Positions 7,757-16,773 of a stretch of DNA of 64,000 nt are shown piece by piece. Both the position numbers and the translations under genes were made by a program. This stretch comes from Rouxiella badensis (GTDB lineage Bacteria; Pseudomonadota; Gammaproteobacteria; Enterobacterales; Enterobacteriaceae): the NCBI GenBank assembly GCA_026967495.1, contig CP114060.1, positions 372,001 to 436,000 of the forward strand, given 5' to 3'. Position 1 is the first letter of the stretch. Each line of letters opens with the position of its first letter. The notes beneath the pieces were generated by a model, which saw nothing but the letters and a program-made list of their open reading frames with translations, was not told the DNA's origin and ran no database searches.

Positions 7757-9672
7757 CTAGATACGGCTTAAGCAGTCGATGGCAATCGCCTTGAAACTCT
7801 CAAAATTCTCACTGCTTAACAGCCGGCTCATCGACCGTTCACGCACAAAGGTCACGAACAGGTCATAGATAGCCATCGCTTCCTCGTAGTCGGCCTTGCT
7901 GATCGCCAGCAGGAAAATCACGTGCGCCGTCTCCCCTTCGCCCCAAGTGATGCCCTGCGGGGACAAGACCGTAATCACCACCGTCTTTTTCGCCAGCAGT
8001 CCCAACGAATGAGGCAGCGCGATACCCTCGCCCAGCATGGTGGAAACAATCTCCTCACGCTCGACCACCGAAGGGTGAAACTCTTCGTCGACATAGCCTT
8101 CCTGCTCGAGCTGAGTACAAATCTTTTGAAACAGCTGGGCCTGGGTCATAGGTTGGTCGAGACGCATAAAGTGGTGCCGGTCGAAGAATTTCTCCAGCAT
8201 GTAGGGCCGCGTGCGGTCCACCAACACCAGTTTACCGAGCTGCTCCATCTGGAACTCGGTCGGGAAAGGAGACAGCACCACCACCGGCTTGTTGCGCTCC
8301 GCTACGCGCGCGTTGGCGATAATAAAATCTTCATCGATATGCCGGAGATTTTCATAGTCTCGCAGCGAAATAACCTGAGTTATGACGATTTGTGGGAACT
8401 TGCGGCTAATTTGCGCCTGAATCATCCTGATGGTCGAATTGCCGGTGTCGCACACCAGCATCGCCTGCGGATGGCGCTGATAGCCGATATTGTAATGACG
8501 CTCTAATCCCACGCCGATGTGCAGCACTAAAAAGCCGATTTCGTTCTCGCTGAGGCTGTACGGCGTATATTTCCCCCAGCTCGACACCGCGGCCAGCGTG
8601 ACGTCATAGGCCATCGGATAGTGCTGCTTGATGTTGTTGAGCAGCGGATTCGGAATATTAATCTGGTATTTAACCCGGGTAATCATCGCCTTGATGTGGG
8701 TCAGCAAGTCGGACCTAAGCTGTTTATCTCCTTGTAAATCATAATTATAATGCGCATTAATGTAGGAGAGAATGTAGTCCACCAGCGACTCTTCGTCGTC
8801 AGCATTGATATCGGTCGGCAGAATACTTTGCAGACGGCGGGCGGCAATATTGACCCGCAGATAGGCCTCTTCAGCCGCCGGAATTTCCTTCCCTACCATT
8901 CGCTTAAGCTCAGCGGCAAGCTGCGTAGAAACCTGCTTGATCGCCGGTTCTTCCTCTTCGGCATCGAAATCAGTCAGCGGATACCCCCGGCGATGCGTTT
9001 TACCGCCACCGCACAGTAGAGAATCAGGTATTTTTCCCCTTCGTCGGTTAAGCGGATAGACGATCGCGCCAACAGTCGATGCATAAAGTCGGTGAGTGGT
9101 TGCAGCGCCTCGGACTCGAGGCTTTCGGCTTTAAGGAACGGGCTGATTTGGTCATCGTTATTGAGCTGGAACAGCAGGTCGGTCAGGCAGGCGCGATGCG
9201 CGAGTTCGGATCCAAACAGCTTCATGCCGTAGCGCGGTTTAGTCTCGATGGTCAGATGGTAACGCGCAAGATGCTCACGGACTTCAGGCATATCGTTTTG
9301 CAGCGTGCCTCGACTGACGAACCACTCGTCGGCCAGATCCTCCAATTTGAGCGAAAAGGCCGAGGTCAGAAAACGGATCAGCAAGCGATTGACCCGCTCC
9401 GCCGCACTGCGTGGCGTAGGGTTAGCCGGTTTTACCGGCTGCTGAAGGGTAGAGAACAGCGCGGCATCGTCTATCCTGAGCTGATAACCGCTGCCGCGAT
9501 TGTGCACAAAGCTCGCCCCATACTGTTGAATAATTTCATTAAGTGCCGTGACATCGGCGCGCACGGTGCGCGTCGACACCGCCAGGCGTTTCGCCAGCTC
9601 ATCCTGCGGCAGCGTTTCCGTTTGCAGAGCATCGAACAATACGGCTAATCGTTGATTGGGAAATCTCACCAT
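7757..9672 (-). CDS. BglG/MtlR-type PRD regulator with EIIB and EIIA domains (frameshifted)
   Basis: Transcriptional regulator of the PTS-responsive PRD family. Two helix-turn-helix segments (about residues 24-48 and 112-138) are followed by two PRDs, a Gat-type EIIB domain with its P-loop cysteine (VCDTGNSTIRM) and a C-terminal EIIA type-2 domain with phospho-histidine in GIALPHS. The frame breaks after KRIAGG at the C5 run 8984-8988. One extra base there restores a 638-residue protein continuing YPLTDFDAEEEE. It is the last gene of the minus-strand operon, 13 bases after the lactonase, and is the likely operon activator. HPr/EIIB phosphorylation of the PRDs probably sets its activity. Confidence 0.85.
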
Positions 9673-9685
9673 AAACCTTCTGTTT

Positions 9686-10885
9686 TCAGGGCACCATCAC
9701 CATCTGCGACGGGCTGCCAACCGCAGTATAGTCGTCGACAAAAATTAATTTTCCACTGCCGGTCTCAACCTTGAATCTTGTGATGTTATCGCTGCGCTGA
9801 TTCATGGCGTAAACGAATTTGCCGTCTACCGACAGCGTCAGGGTGCGAGGATAGTCGCCACGCGTCCAGACTTCCCCGACCCAGTGCATCTCGCCGCTGC
9901 CGGTGACGTCAATCTGCGCGATGCTGTTATGCAGTCGATTGGCGACGTACAGGTGCTTACCGTCGTGGCTCAGCACAATTCCGGCGGCAAAGTTAGTGCC
10001 TTTGAAATTGGGTGGCAGCGTCGAGAGGCTGTGCAGTTCGCTCAGGGTACCGGTGGCCTTGTCGACGCGATAGCTGGTCAGCACCGAGGCTTCTTCGTTA
10101 ATCAAGAACGCCAGGCTGCCATTAGGATGGAACACAAAATGGCGCGGCCCGGCGCCTGGAGACGAGGCGTTGATAAACGGCGGCGTGTTCGCCTCAAGCT
10201 GGCCGTTGGACGGATTCAGCTTCCACTGATAGATGCGGTCCAGACCCAGGTCGGTCGAGAACACAAACTTGCCGCTCGGATCGGTCGCAATCATGTGGGC
10301 GTGCGGGCCATTGTGGTCGCTGATGGCAAAGCTGCCCTCGGCTGCCGCAGCAGGTTTTCCTGCCCCCGCTGGGCCTGAATCCTGATGTACCGAACTGGCC
10401 TCACCCAGCTTGCCGCTGCCGTCAATCGGAAATACGGCAACGATACCGCTGATATAGTTAGCCACCAGCAGACGATCGCCCGCTGGCGTCAGGGACAGAT
10501 AAACCGGGCCTGCGCCCTGTGAATCGACCTGATTAATCAGGCTCAGGCTGCCGTCTTCGGGGTTGATGTGATACGCGGCGATAGCGCCGTGCTTACCGCC
10601 GTTGTAGTTATCGACCTCGCTGCCGACGTAGAGCGTTTTGCCTGATTTACCGACCACCATCTGTGCCTGATTCGGAAATTGACTCACCAGCACGCGGTCA
10701 CTCAGCGCACCGGATTTCTCGTCAACCTTGAAGCGATAAACGCCTTCGCCGTTCGGATTGTAAGTGCCTACATAGGCATAGTGAGATGTCTCGTGCGTCA
10801 TGGCCTTCTCTGCTGCATACAGCGGCACGGCAGATACTGCCAGCAGCGCTGAGGTTAAACCCGAAATACGTAACCAGTTTCTCAT
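9686..10885 (-). CDS. Secreted seven-bladed beta-propeller lactonase
   Basis: 399-residue protein of the lactonase/6-phosphogluconolactonase beta-propeller family. A signal peptide (residues 1-24, ending VPLYAA) predicts a periplasmic location, unlike the cytoplasmic Pgl of E. coli. Repeated blades carry YVGTY, LLVANY, HMIATDPSGKFVFS, GAGPRHFVFHPNG and LYVANR, typical of the family. A good ribosome site (GAGAGGAA) precedes the start. Only 57 bases without a terminator separate it from the aldolase gene, so it is likely co-transcribed. The substrate is unknown; hydrolysis of a sugar-acid lactone before uptake would fit the operon. Confidence 0.85.
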   Translation of the reverse strand: MRNWLRISGLTSALLAVSAVPLYAAEKAMTHETSHYAYVGTYNPNGEGVYRFKVDEKSGALSDRVLVSQFPNQAQMVVGKSGKTLYVGSEVDNYNGGKHGAIAAYHINPEDGSLSLINQVDSQGAGPVYLSLTPAGDRLLVANYISGIVAVFPIDGSGKLGEASSVHQDSGPAGAGKPAAAAEGSFAISDHNGPHAHMIATDPSGKFVFSTDLGLDRIYQWKLNPSNGQLEANTPPFINASSPGAGPRHFVFHPNGSLAFLINEEASVLTSYRVDKATGTLSELHSLSTLPPNFKGTNFAAGIVLSHDGKHLYVANRLHNSIAQIDVTGSGEMHWVGEVWTRGDYPRTLTLSVDGKFVYAMNQRSDNITRFKVETGSGKLIFVDDYTAVGSPSQMVMVP

Positions 10886-10942
10886 CGTTCCTCTCTATGC
10901 TTTTAATCAAAACAACAGCTACTTACAACCCGAAAACCGCAT

Positions 10943-11683
10943 TTAAGCTAACAATTTTTTAACACTCGCCAACAGCGTGCGGACATCCTCCGGGCGCGTA
11001 TTGCCGGTGGCGCTGTCGATGATGGAACTGTAGATATGCGGAATGATTTTGCTGACGCCGGCATCCAGTGCAATCTGCATAATCTGGTCGAAGTTTTGCA
11101 GATCGATACCGCCGGTCGGTTCGAGCCAAAAGTCCTGCTCGGCGCAGGCGCGCGCCACGCAGGCAAATTCTTCACGGGTTTTCAGGCCGCCCATTGGGAA
11201 ATATTTCACCGAACTGCCGCCCATGTCTTTCAACAAGGCGATAGCCGTATCAACAGGAACGATGCCATCACTGGCCTCGGAGCTCAGCGGTCCGGTAGAG
11301 ATTTTGACCCAGCCAACCTTGCCGGTCGGAGAAATTAGACCGTTAACCACGCTGTCATTCTGGCCGAGCAGTGCACGGCTGGTCCCGACGCCGGTAAACA
11401 CCTGATTCACGTGCTGCGGCTGTACCTGCTGGGAAATCTGGCTCACCATTTGTGACTGACGTGGATCGCCCGCGCCCAGTCCGACCGACAGCGCATTATC
11501 AATCAACGCCGCATAGTCCTTCATATCCGCGACGGCACGCTCTACGGTGGCGTAGTGCTTCGACAACACGCCCACCAGCACATGTCCCTCTGCGGCTTCG
11601 TAGATTTCACGGGCGTTGCCTTTCGATCCGGCGAGCACGTTAAGACAGACGCGATCGCGATAGAAATTGGGGGTCAGCTTCAT
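10943..11683 (-). CDS. dgaF: DgaF-like 2-dehydro-3-deoxy-6-phosphogluconate aldolase
   Basis: 246-residue protein of the KDGP-aldolase family that accompanies DgaE in D-glucosaminate catabolism (DgaF in Salmonella). Expected reaction: KDGP to pyruvate plus glyceraldehyde 3-phosphate. A TIM-barrel-like pattern is visible: GWVKISTGPL, VKYFPMGGLKTREEF, WLEPTGGIDL, IIPHIYSS. The start overlaps the ammonia-lyase stop as ATGA, indicating coupling. The symbol is assigned by resemblance and context; the exact substrate may differ from that of Salmonella DgaF. Confidence 0.82.
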   Translation of the reverse strand: MKLTPNFYRDRVCLNVLAGSKGNAREIYEAAEGHVLVGVLSKHYATVERAVADMKDYAALIDNALSVGLGAGDPRQSQMVSQISQQVQPQHVNQVFTGVGTSRALLGQNDSVVNGLISPTGKVGWVKISTGPLSSEASDGIVPVDTAIALLKDMGGSSVKYFPMGGLKTREEFACVARACAEQDFWLEPTGGIDLQNFDQIMQIALDAGVSKIIPHIYSSIIDSATGNTRPEDVRTLLASVKKLLA

Positions 11684-12798
11684 GCTTTCTCTCCGGTAAA
11701 CAGGGCTTTAAAACAGTCGGCTACGGTGACAAGCTGCGACGGCGTCACGCTGCGTACATCGACGTCAATCTTGCCTTCATTGGCGCGATAGCCACGAAAG
11801 TAAATCGCAATCTTGCCGTTCTTCATCGCCTCGACGATGGCTTTGGTTTTCCAACCCAGCGCCGCCTCGTCAAAGGTGATTTCGGTACGGGCGATATCGC
11901 GTCCCGCGCTGTCCCACACCACCCGCGCCGAGACACCGCTAATCTCGTTCAGGCTATTGATAAATGGCGTCATCTTGTCGACCATCTCCTGCCCGCTGGT
12001 TTTCGGCAGAGTGATATAGCTTTCAATCGCCTGCGTCAGCCCGAGGATGCCCTCTTTGCCGACCTTCATCGCACGACCAATGCCGCCAGACTGGAGCTTC
12101 ACCCAGTCTACGTACTGTTTCTTTCCGAGTACCAGTCCGCTGGTTGGGCCTTCAATCGCCTTGGCACCGCTGTAAATCACCAGGTCCGCCCCCATTTCGT
12201 AGTAGCAGGTCAGGTCTTCCTCAGCGGCAGCATCAACAATCAGCGGCAGATTGTGGGCACGTGCCACCTCAGCGGCTTCTTCGACCGACAGGATGCTTTT
12301 TTGCACCGAGTGGTGTGACTTGATATAAAGAACCGCGGCCGTACGCGTTGTGATTGCCGCCGCCAGCTGTGCCGCAGAGCACTCATTGGCATAGCCCGCT
12401 TCAATCACCTTGCCGCCGCCCATGGTGACCATCGTGGCAACAGGCGCACCGTAGTTGACGTTATGCCCCTTCGGCAGCACGATTTCGTCAGGCACAGTCA
12501 AGGATGCGGCGTGCAAATTTTCCAGTAACCAGGCGTCATCTTTGACGATCACCGCCGCGACAGACTGCGCGATACCGGCGGAAGCACAGGACACCACGAC
12601 GGCGCTCTCGACGTTAAGCAGCTTTGCAATATAGGCACCGGTTTTGTTCACCAGATCTTTCATCTCGAAGAAGTGGTTGAGGCCGGTATTAACCCCCTCG
12701 GCGACGTCGGCGCGTGGGGTTGATACTCCCAGAATCGTCATGCGGCCTGAGGCGTTAATCACCTGTTTTAAATCGTACTTTTCATAGACTGAAGACAT
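11680..12798 (-). CDS. dgaE: DgaE-like PLP-dependent aminosugar-acid 6-phosphate ammonia-lyase
   Basis: 372-residue SelA-like, fold-type I PLP enzyme. DgaE converts 2-amino-2-deoxy-gluconate 6-phosphate to KDGP plus ammonia. The PLP-binding aspartate lies in LIVDAAAEED and the Schiff-base lysine in YSGAKAIEGPTSG. The ATG at 12798 has AAGGGAAG upstream and overlaps the amidohydrolase 3' end by 17 bases; a start at 12816 is possible but poorer. With the aldolase it forms a two-step route from an amino-sugar acid phosphate to central metabolism. Confidence 0.84.
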   Translation of the reverse strand: MSSVYEKYDLKQVINASGRMTILGVSTPRADVAEGVNTGLNHFFEMKDLVNKTGAYIAKLLNVESAVVVSCASAGIAQSVAAVIVKDDAWLLENLHAASLTVPDEIVLPKGHNVNYGAPVATMVTMGGGKVIEAGYANECSAAQLAAAITTRTAAVLYIKSHHSVQKSILSVEEAAEVARAHNLPLIVDAAAEEDLTCYYEMGADLVIYSGAKAIEGPTSGLVLGKKQYVDWVKLQSGGIGRAMKVGKEGILGLTQAIESYITLPKTSGQEMVDKMTPFINSLNEISGVSARVVWDSAGRDIARTEITFDEAALGWKTKAIVEAMKNGKIAIYFRGYRANEGKIDVDVRSVTPSQLVTVADCFKALFTGEKA

Positions 12799-13921
12799 TT
12801 TTAGACTTCCCTTCATCCGTTAATAGCGGCTCACCGGCGACGACGGTCGCCAGCGGCACCAGAATGCGGTCACCCTTGACCGACTGCCCCTGCGAATCGA
12901 CAAATACCTGCGGCGCATGAGCAATATCAAACAGCGTGAGGTCCGCATCGCAGCCGGCCTCGAGACGGCCTTTCTGCGGCAGTCGCAAGGCATCGGCGGC
13001 ATGGCAAGTGACGCAGTCGATCACCTGCGGCAGCGTGAGGCCGACGCTGAAAAACTTCGACATCACCGTGGCGAGGCTGTGCACCGGGCCGTTAATTCGG
13101 TTACGGCAGTAAATATCAGAACTGATGGTGTGGGGGATAATCCCCTGGCCGATGGCGACTTCCGCGACCGCAAAGCTGAAACTGGCCGAACCGTGGCCAA
13201 CGTCCAGCAATACACCGCGCGCCAGCGCGCGTTTTATCGCATCGCGCAGCTGGCCTTCCGGAGTCAAAATACGGTTTGGCTTGCCGTTAAAGCAGTGGGT
13301 GATGATGTCCCCAGACTCCAGAAGATCGGCAATCTCATCCAGATTCGGCGGATTATTACCGATGTGTACCATCAGCGGTAAACGATCGTTTTCCTGCTGA
13401 ATCTCCTTGGCGCGCACCAGCGGTTGAATGCCGTTTTTACCGACCACGCTGCTGCTCATGCGCGCCTTGAGGCCGACGATAAATCCGGGATGACTGGCGA
13501 TAGCCTGACGAACGCCGACCTTGTCAATCTGCGCCATGTCCGCCAGCTCGTTTTGTGTGACGATGCCGGTGCGGGCGATGTTCAGAAAAGCAAAGACGTG
13601 GGTCTTGGCCTGACGGGTGAGTTGGTAGAAATCATCGACGTCATTGGCACCGGTACTTCCCGCATCGATCACCGTCGTCACACCACTGGCCACGCCAATG
13701 AGGTCAGGCTCATCGTGATAAATCGGCGACTTCGAATAACAGTGAACGTGCGAGTCAATCCAGCCCGCGCTGAGCCAGTATTTACCCTGCAAATCGATAA
13801 CCTGCCGTGCGGTTGCGCTGTCGTCGAGCTGGCCCACGACGGCCAGCTTGCCGTCGAGGACCGCGATATCGACTCGGCCGCCGTTAACGTCTTTAGCCTG
13901 TCTGAGAATCAAATCGTACAT
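12782..13921 (-). CDS. Amidohydrolase/deacetylase-family metallohydrolase
   Basis: 379-residue metal-dependent hydrolase of the dihydroorotase-like amidohydrolase superfamily. The metal-binding HxH is in GWIDSHVHCYS. A probable carbamylated or bridging lysine lies in FIVGLKARMS, metal histidines in LMVHIGN and DIITHCFNG, and the catalytic aspartate in TISSDIY. In this neighbourhood it probably removes an acyl group from the amine of a sugar acid before DgaE acts (inference). It sits between the membrane proteins and the lyase, overlapping the latter. Confidence 0.83.
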   Translation of the reverse strand: MYDLILRQAKDVNGGRVDIAVLDGKLAVVGQLDDSATARQVIDLQGKYWLSAGWIDSHVHCYSKSPIYHDEPDLIGVASGVTTVIDAGSTGANDVDDFYQLTRQAKTHVFAFLNIARTGIVTQNELADMAQIDKVGVRQAIASHPGFIVGLKARMSSSVVGKNGIQPLVRAKEIQQENDRLPLMVHIGNNPPNLDEIADLLESGDIITHCFNGKPNRILTPEGQLRDAIKRALARGVLLDVGHGSASFSFAVAEVAIGQGIIPHTISSDIYCRNRINGPVHSLATVMSKFFSVGLTLPQVIDCVTCHAADALRLPQKGRLEAGCDADLTLFDIAHAPQVFVDSQGQSVKGDRILVPLATVVAGEPLLTDEGKSKNVFSL

Positions 13922-13948
13922 TGGCGATATTTCCGTTTGTTGAGGCGA

Positions 13949-14597
13949 CTACAGCGACACCGGGAAAATAGCCCCAAGGATCATCGCCCCCAGGATTGCG
14001 CCGCCGGTCAGCGGTTTCTTCCAGATATAGAACACCAGTGCGCCCAGCAGTGAACCCAGGCCGATAGGGATAGAGGCCGCCATTGCGGACAGGATAATCA
14101 ACGGCCCAAGGAAGCGACCGGTTGCGTTGCCTGCGCCCATCATCACGTCTGCGCCGTAGGTCGAGTTCCCCTGATTGATGGTGAATTTACGCGCCAGAAT
14201 AATGATGTAACCCACCGCAAGGCCCAAAATCAGGCCGGTTGCCAGCGAGGCGGCGAAATTTGCCACCGGGAAAATAATGCCCGAGTCCCAGCAGCAGCGC
14301 AGGAACGCCGAGACCGATACCGGTTTGAATAGCGCCGCCGATGTCGAGGATCCCGACCAGCGAGCCTTCGATGATACGTGCAAATAGGAAGCTGGCACCG
14401 AAGGCGGCAACCGCGCCGTACACGCCGGTGTCCATGCCGGAACGCAGCATCGACACGAAGGCGACTTCATTGAAGGCACCAATGCCGTACAGATAATACA
14501 TATGGGTACCGGCAAACACCCCGGCGGACAGCAGGCCGACAAAAATCGGGAATGACCATTCGGCGTACCAGAAACCCGTTTTGGCTTGTTCTTCCAT
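13949..14597 (-). CDS. DUF4310-family membrane protein (frameshifted)
   Basis: Hydrophobic protein of about 215 residues with roughly five or six membrane helices, starting MEEQAKTGFWYAEWSFPIF. It contains the Gly-rich stretch VGILDIGGAIQTGIGLGVPA and ends GAMILGAIFPVSL. The frame breaks after LLLGLG. Dropping one base of the CCC at 14280-14282 (plus strand) joins it to IIFPVANFAASL. A start at 14597 puts GGGAG at good spacing; in-frame ATGs at 14603 and 14621 are alternatives. DUF4310, DUF4311, DUF4312 and SFCGS proteins occur together, and a transport role is inferred. Confidence 0.8.
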
Positions 14598-14610
14598 CGT
14601 CATGCTCCCG

Positions 14611-15386
14611 TTATTTGCCACTGAGTGAGTTATGGATGCCGTTCAGCCAGCTCGGCACGTCCAGCAGGAAAGACTGTAACAGCTTCACGTCAAAGCCACG
14701 GAAGAAGCCGCTCAGCACGAACAGAGCGATAATCGCCGCCATCATCACTTTTGTGACGTGGTTCCAGCCGCCCTCTTCTACGCCTTTGCCGATAAGGATC
14801 CCCAGCACTAATCCCGGCACCGCGTTGCCCATAATCATCTGCGCCAGCCCCCGAAAATGGTGCCCCAAAAACCGGAGCGACGACCGGCGTCAATAGCGGC
14901 CAGCCAGAAGATGACCGGCATCACGGTGTTCACCAGCATGTTCGCCGCAGGAACCAGCACCTTAATGGCGGTCACCTGTAACGCAGGTGGCACCGCCGAG
15001 GCCGTGGTATTGAGGAAGGCAACGACAATCATGCCGATGATGCCGCCCGCAATCGCCATCTTGCGCGGGTCGTGCAGGGTCTCGGCCACGTTGCGATTTT
15101 TCATCATCAGCACGGCCGCAGCCCAGTTCGGAATGATGCGGTGGTCAACGTCCTGCGTGAAGGAGCCGGCCGCCACGGAGGACGCCCAGGCGTTGAAGAA
15201 GAAGCCTAATCCGAACGAGAAATGCGAAGCCGGGTCGCCCTCGCAGGAGTTAAGTTCCCCAAGTGTGCGAAAAGCCCCCATTCCCTGCACGGTGGGCGCA
15301 TGGAACATACGGGCAGCCCCTGCACCTACGCCGACCCCCACCAGCCCGCCGATAATAAGCGACTTAATTAAGATAATTAAAAACAT
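14611..15386 (-). CDS. DUF4311-family membrane protein (frameshifted)
   Basis: Predicted polytopic membrane protein of about 258 residues. It begins MFLIILIKSLIIGGLVGVGVG, has a soluble, conserved-looking segment (GAFRTLGELNSCEGDPASHF), then further helices. The frame breaks at GTIFGG, at the C5 run 14848-14852 on the plus strand. One added base restores the continuation LAQMIMGNAVPGLVLG to the stop at 14611. AAGGATAA precedes the start. Probably one of two integral subunits of a transporter with DUF4310; no biochemical function is known to me. Confidence 0.8.
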
Positions 15387-15465
15387 CAGGTTATCCTTGT
15401 GATTTTATATATCTACGCTGCGGGATTAACCTCCCCGAGGAAACTGCCTGACATGCAGCGGATAT

Positions 15466-15762
15466 TTATTTTTTGGTGAATATGACCTGCTCGGTATTTA
15501 TTACTGTCATATTGACGGTAATATCTAACGCCACGTAGTAACTCTTCCTTTCTCTTGGCAGAAAAAAGAACAGAAACTTCTCATGGGTTATCTTCTCTTC
15601 TGCTGTAATTACCTTGACGTCCTGCGGTTCAATGCGCAGCAAAATATTATCAGTAGATTTGAGAACGGTTTTTTGAACCTGGCTTAGTGCGGAAGAAAAG
15701 GCCGCGGCCTTTGTTTCGCCCTTTCCCTCAACCCTGACCGTGGAAGTTAAATGCTGCTTCAT
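15466..15762 (-). CDS. DUF4312-family small soluble protein
   Basis: 98-residue protein with no membrane segment or signal peptide. It has an alternating beta pattern (STVRVEGKGETKAAAF near the N-terminus, a basic FLPRERKSYYVALDITV segment near the C-terminus). Its ATG overlaps the SFCGS stop (TAATG), so the two are translationally coupled. It accompanies DUF4310/4311 in this operon. The function is not known; a cytoplasmic accessory subunit of the transporter is a reasonable guess. Confidence 0.75.
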   Translation of the reverse strand: MKQHLTSTVRVEGKGETKAAAFSSALSQVQKTVLKSTDNILLRIEPQDVKVITAEEKITHEKFLFFFLPRERKSYYVALDITVNMTVINTEQVIFTKK

Positions 15763-16127
15763 TACGGCTGGCCATTTTTCTTGATATAAGATTCAACTAA
15801 TTTCTGACCCAGCTCTTCTTTATCCATAAAACCAAACCCCAGCACCGAGCAGCCTTCGTTGATGGCGGTCACGCCTTCTTCAACCGAACGCATGCCGTGC
15901 TTGGCCTTGTAGCCATATTTGTTCTGCGCCGTGATAGCGCCTGCGCCACCGCTGCCACAGAACGAGATGCCGAAGGTTGCGCCTTCTGCCTTCATGACGT
16001 CGCCAAGCTTCATGTCAGCCGCAACGCCGGGGATGACCACGGCCTTACCGCCTGCCGCTTCCACACCGGCTGCAACTTTCTGGCCTTTACCTAAACGGTC
16101 GCCGATAACTACGATGACTTGTCCCAT
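15762..16127 (-). CDS. SFCGS-family glycine-rich protein
   Basis: 121-residue soluble protein with the family-defining ISFCGSGGAGAI (about residues 54-65). An N-terminal VIVVIGDRLGKGQK strand-loop resembles a small alpha/beta nucleotide- or phosphate-binding fold. The invariant cysteine in a Gly-rich loop recalls the phospho-cysteine loop of PTS EIIB proteins and the CNTGAGAA loop of YhfU/DUF2620 (comparison from memory). It could be the energy-coupling component of the DUF4310/4311 transporter. GGAGAG precedes the start. Confidence 0.78.
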   Translation of the reverse strand: MGQVIVVIGDRLGKGQKVAAGVEAAGGKAVVIPGVAADMKLGDVMKAEGATFGISFCGSGGAGAITAQNKYGYKAKHGMRSVEEGVTAINEGCSVLGFGFMDKEELGQKLVESYIKKNGQP

Positions 16128-16181
16128 ATTTAAACTCTCCAGATAAGTTGTTGGTGATAACTAAGTTAATTGTTGTTGTCT

Positions 16182-16505
16182 TTATTCATTGTTGTTGTCT
16201 TTTGCCACTTCAAAATGAACCGAGAGCAAATAGGCCTCTTCAATCGGTAAATTTCCCAGCATCTCGACAACCTCTTCTGCCATTTTCATTGAGCCAGGCG
16301 ATATTTCATCAAACAGGTCTTTATCAACCTCCGGCAAAGGTTCGCCGGTAATTGAACGCAGCACCATGGCTTTTACGTGAGAGGTCAACATTTGCTGCTG
16401 AACGTCATTGGTAAATATATTTTCGGCGTTCAGCATCTTCTGAATATCTGCCAATAATTGCTCGGTTCTTGCTGGCGCATCTTTTAATTCAAGTGCATTC
16501 TTCAT
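16182..16505 (-). CDS. Stand-alone PRD-domain protein, first gene of the operon
   Basis: 107-residue helical protein resembling a single PTS-regulation domain without any DNA- or RNA-binding domain. The segment EEAYLLSVHFEVAK carries the conserved histidine expected near the end of a PRD. It may modulate the full-length regulator encoded last in the operon, or report the phosphorylation state of the transporter. It has no membrane segment. The start at 16505 follows an AT-rich, GGGGCAGAG-containing leader. Confidence 0.72.
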   Translation of the reverse strand: MKNALELKDAPARTEQLLADIQKMLNAENIFTNDVQQQMLTSHVKAMVLRSITGEPLPEVDKDLFDEISPGSMKMAEEVVEMLGNLPIEEAYLLSVHFEVAKDNNNE

Positions 16506-16612
16506 AACAATCTGCTCTGCCCCTTTTACAGATGCTTCCTATTATTTATTGGCGCTCACCTTTCATCTGTTCTTACCCTACTCGTATGGCGAGAAGGTGT
16601 GTAGACGGTCTT

Positions 16613-16632
16613 TTTCCAGTTCAAACTGGAAA
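16613..16632. promoter_or_regulatory. 20-bp near-perfect palindrome upstream of the PRD-DUF4310 operon
   Basis: TTTCCAGTT (16613-16621) and AACTGGAAA (16624-16632) are perfect inverted arms with a CA centre. It lies 108 bp upstream of the first operon gene and downstream of cybC. A dimeric regulator site is the simplest reading. No sigma-54 -24/-12 match was found in this region. Confidence 0.45.
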
Positions 16633-16743
16633 TGGCGGACACCAAGCAGATCCATTTCTCAAAAATGCAATTACCGGCGGGGAAAAGGGAAGTCAGGCGT
16701 TTGGGCAGTGGGAATGACTGGAGAGGGCGCAGAGTGCAACGTC

Positions 16744-16773
16744 CCTTCCCCCGCACTTTTTAGCGGAGGAAGG
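16744..16773 (-). terminator. Hairpin downstream of cybC
   Basis: On the minus strand CCTTCC-CCGC pairs with GCGG-GGAAGG around a TAAAAAGT loop, directly after the cybC stop. There is no long U-tract, so it may protect the 3' end as much as terminate. Confidence 0.4.

Noticed and set aside
8980..8992. Programmed -1 frameshifting in the PRD regulator at the G5 run
   Set aside because: A -1 slip would join the frames, but the same G5-for-G6 pattern occurs in unrelated genes including mreC, so a sequencing slip explains it more simply.
13949..15386. True pseudogenisation of the DUF4310/DUF4311 genes
   Set aside because: Both breaks are single-base events at short runs with fully conserved sequence on either side, and the surrounding operon is otherwise intact, so decay is less likely than base-calling error.
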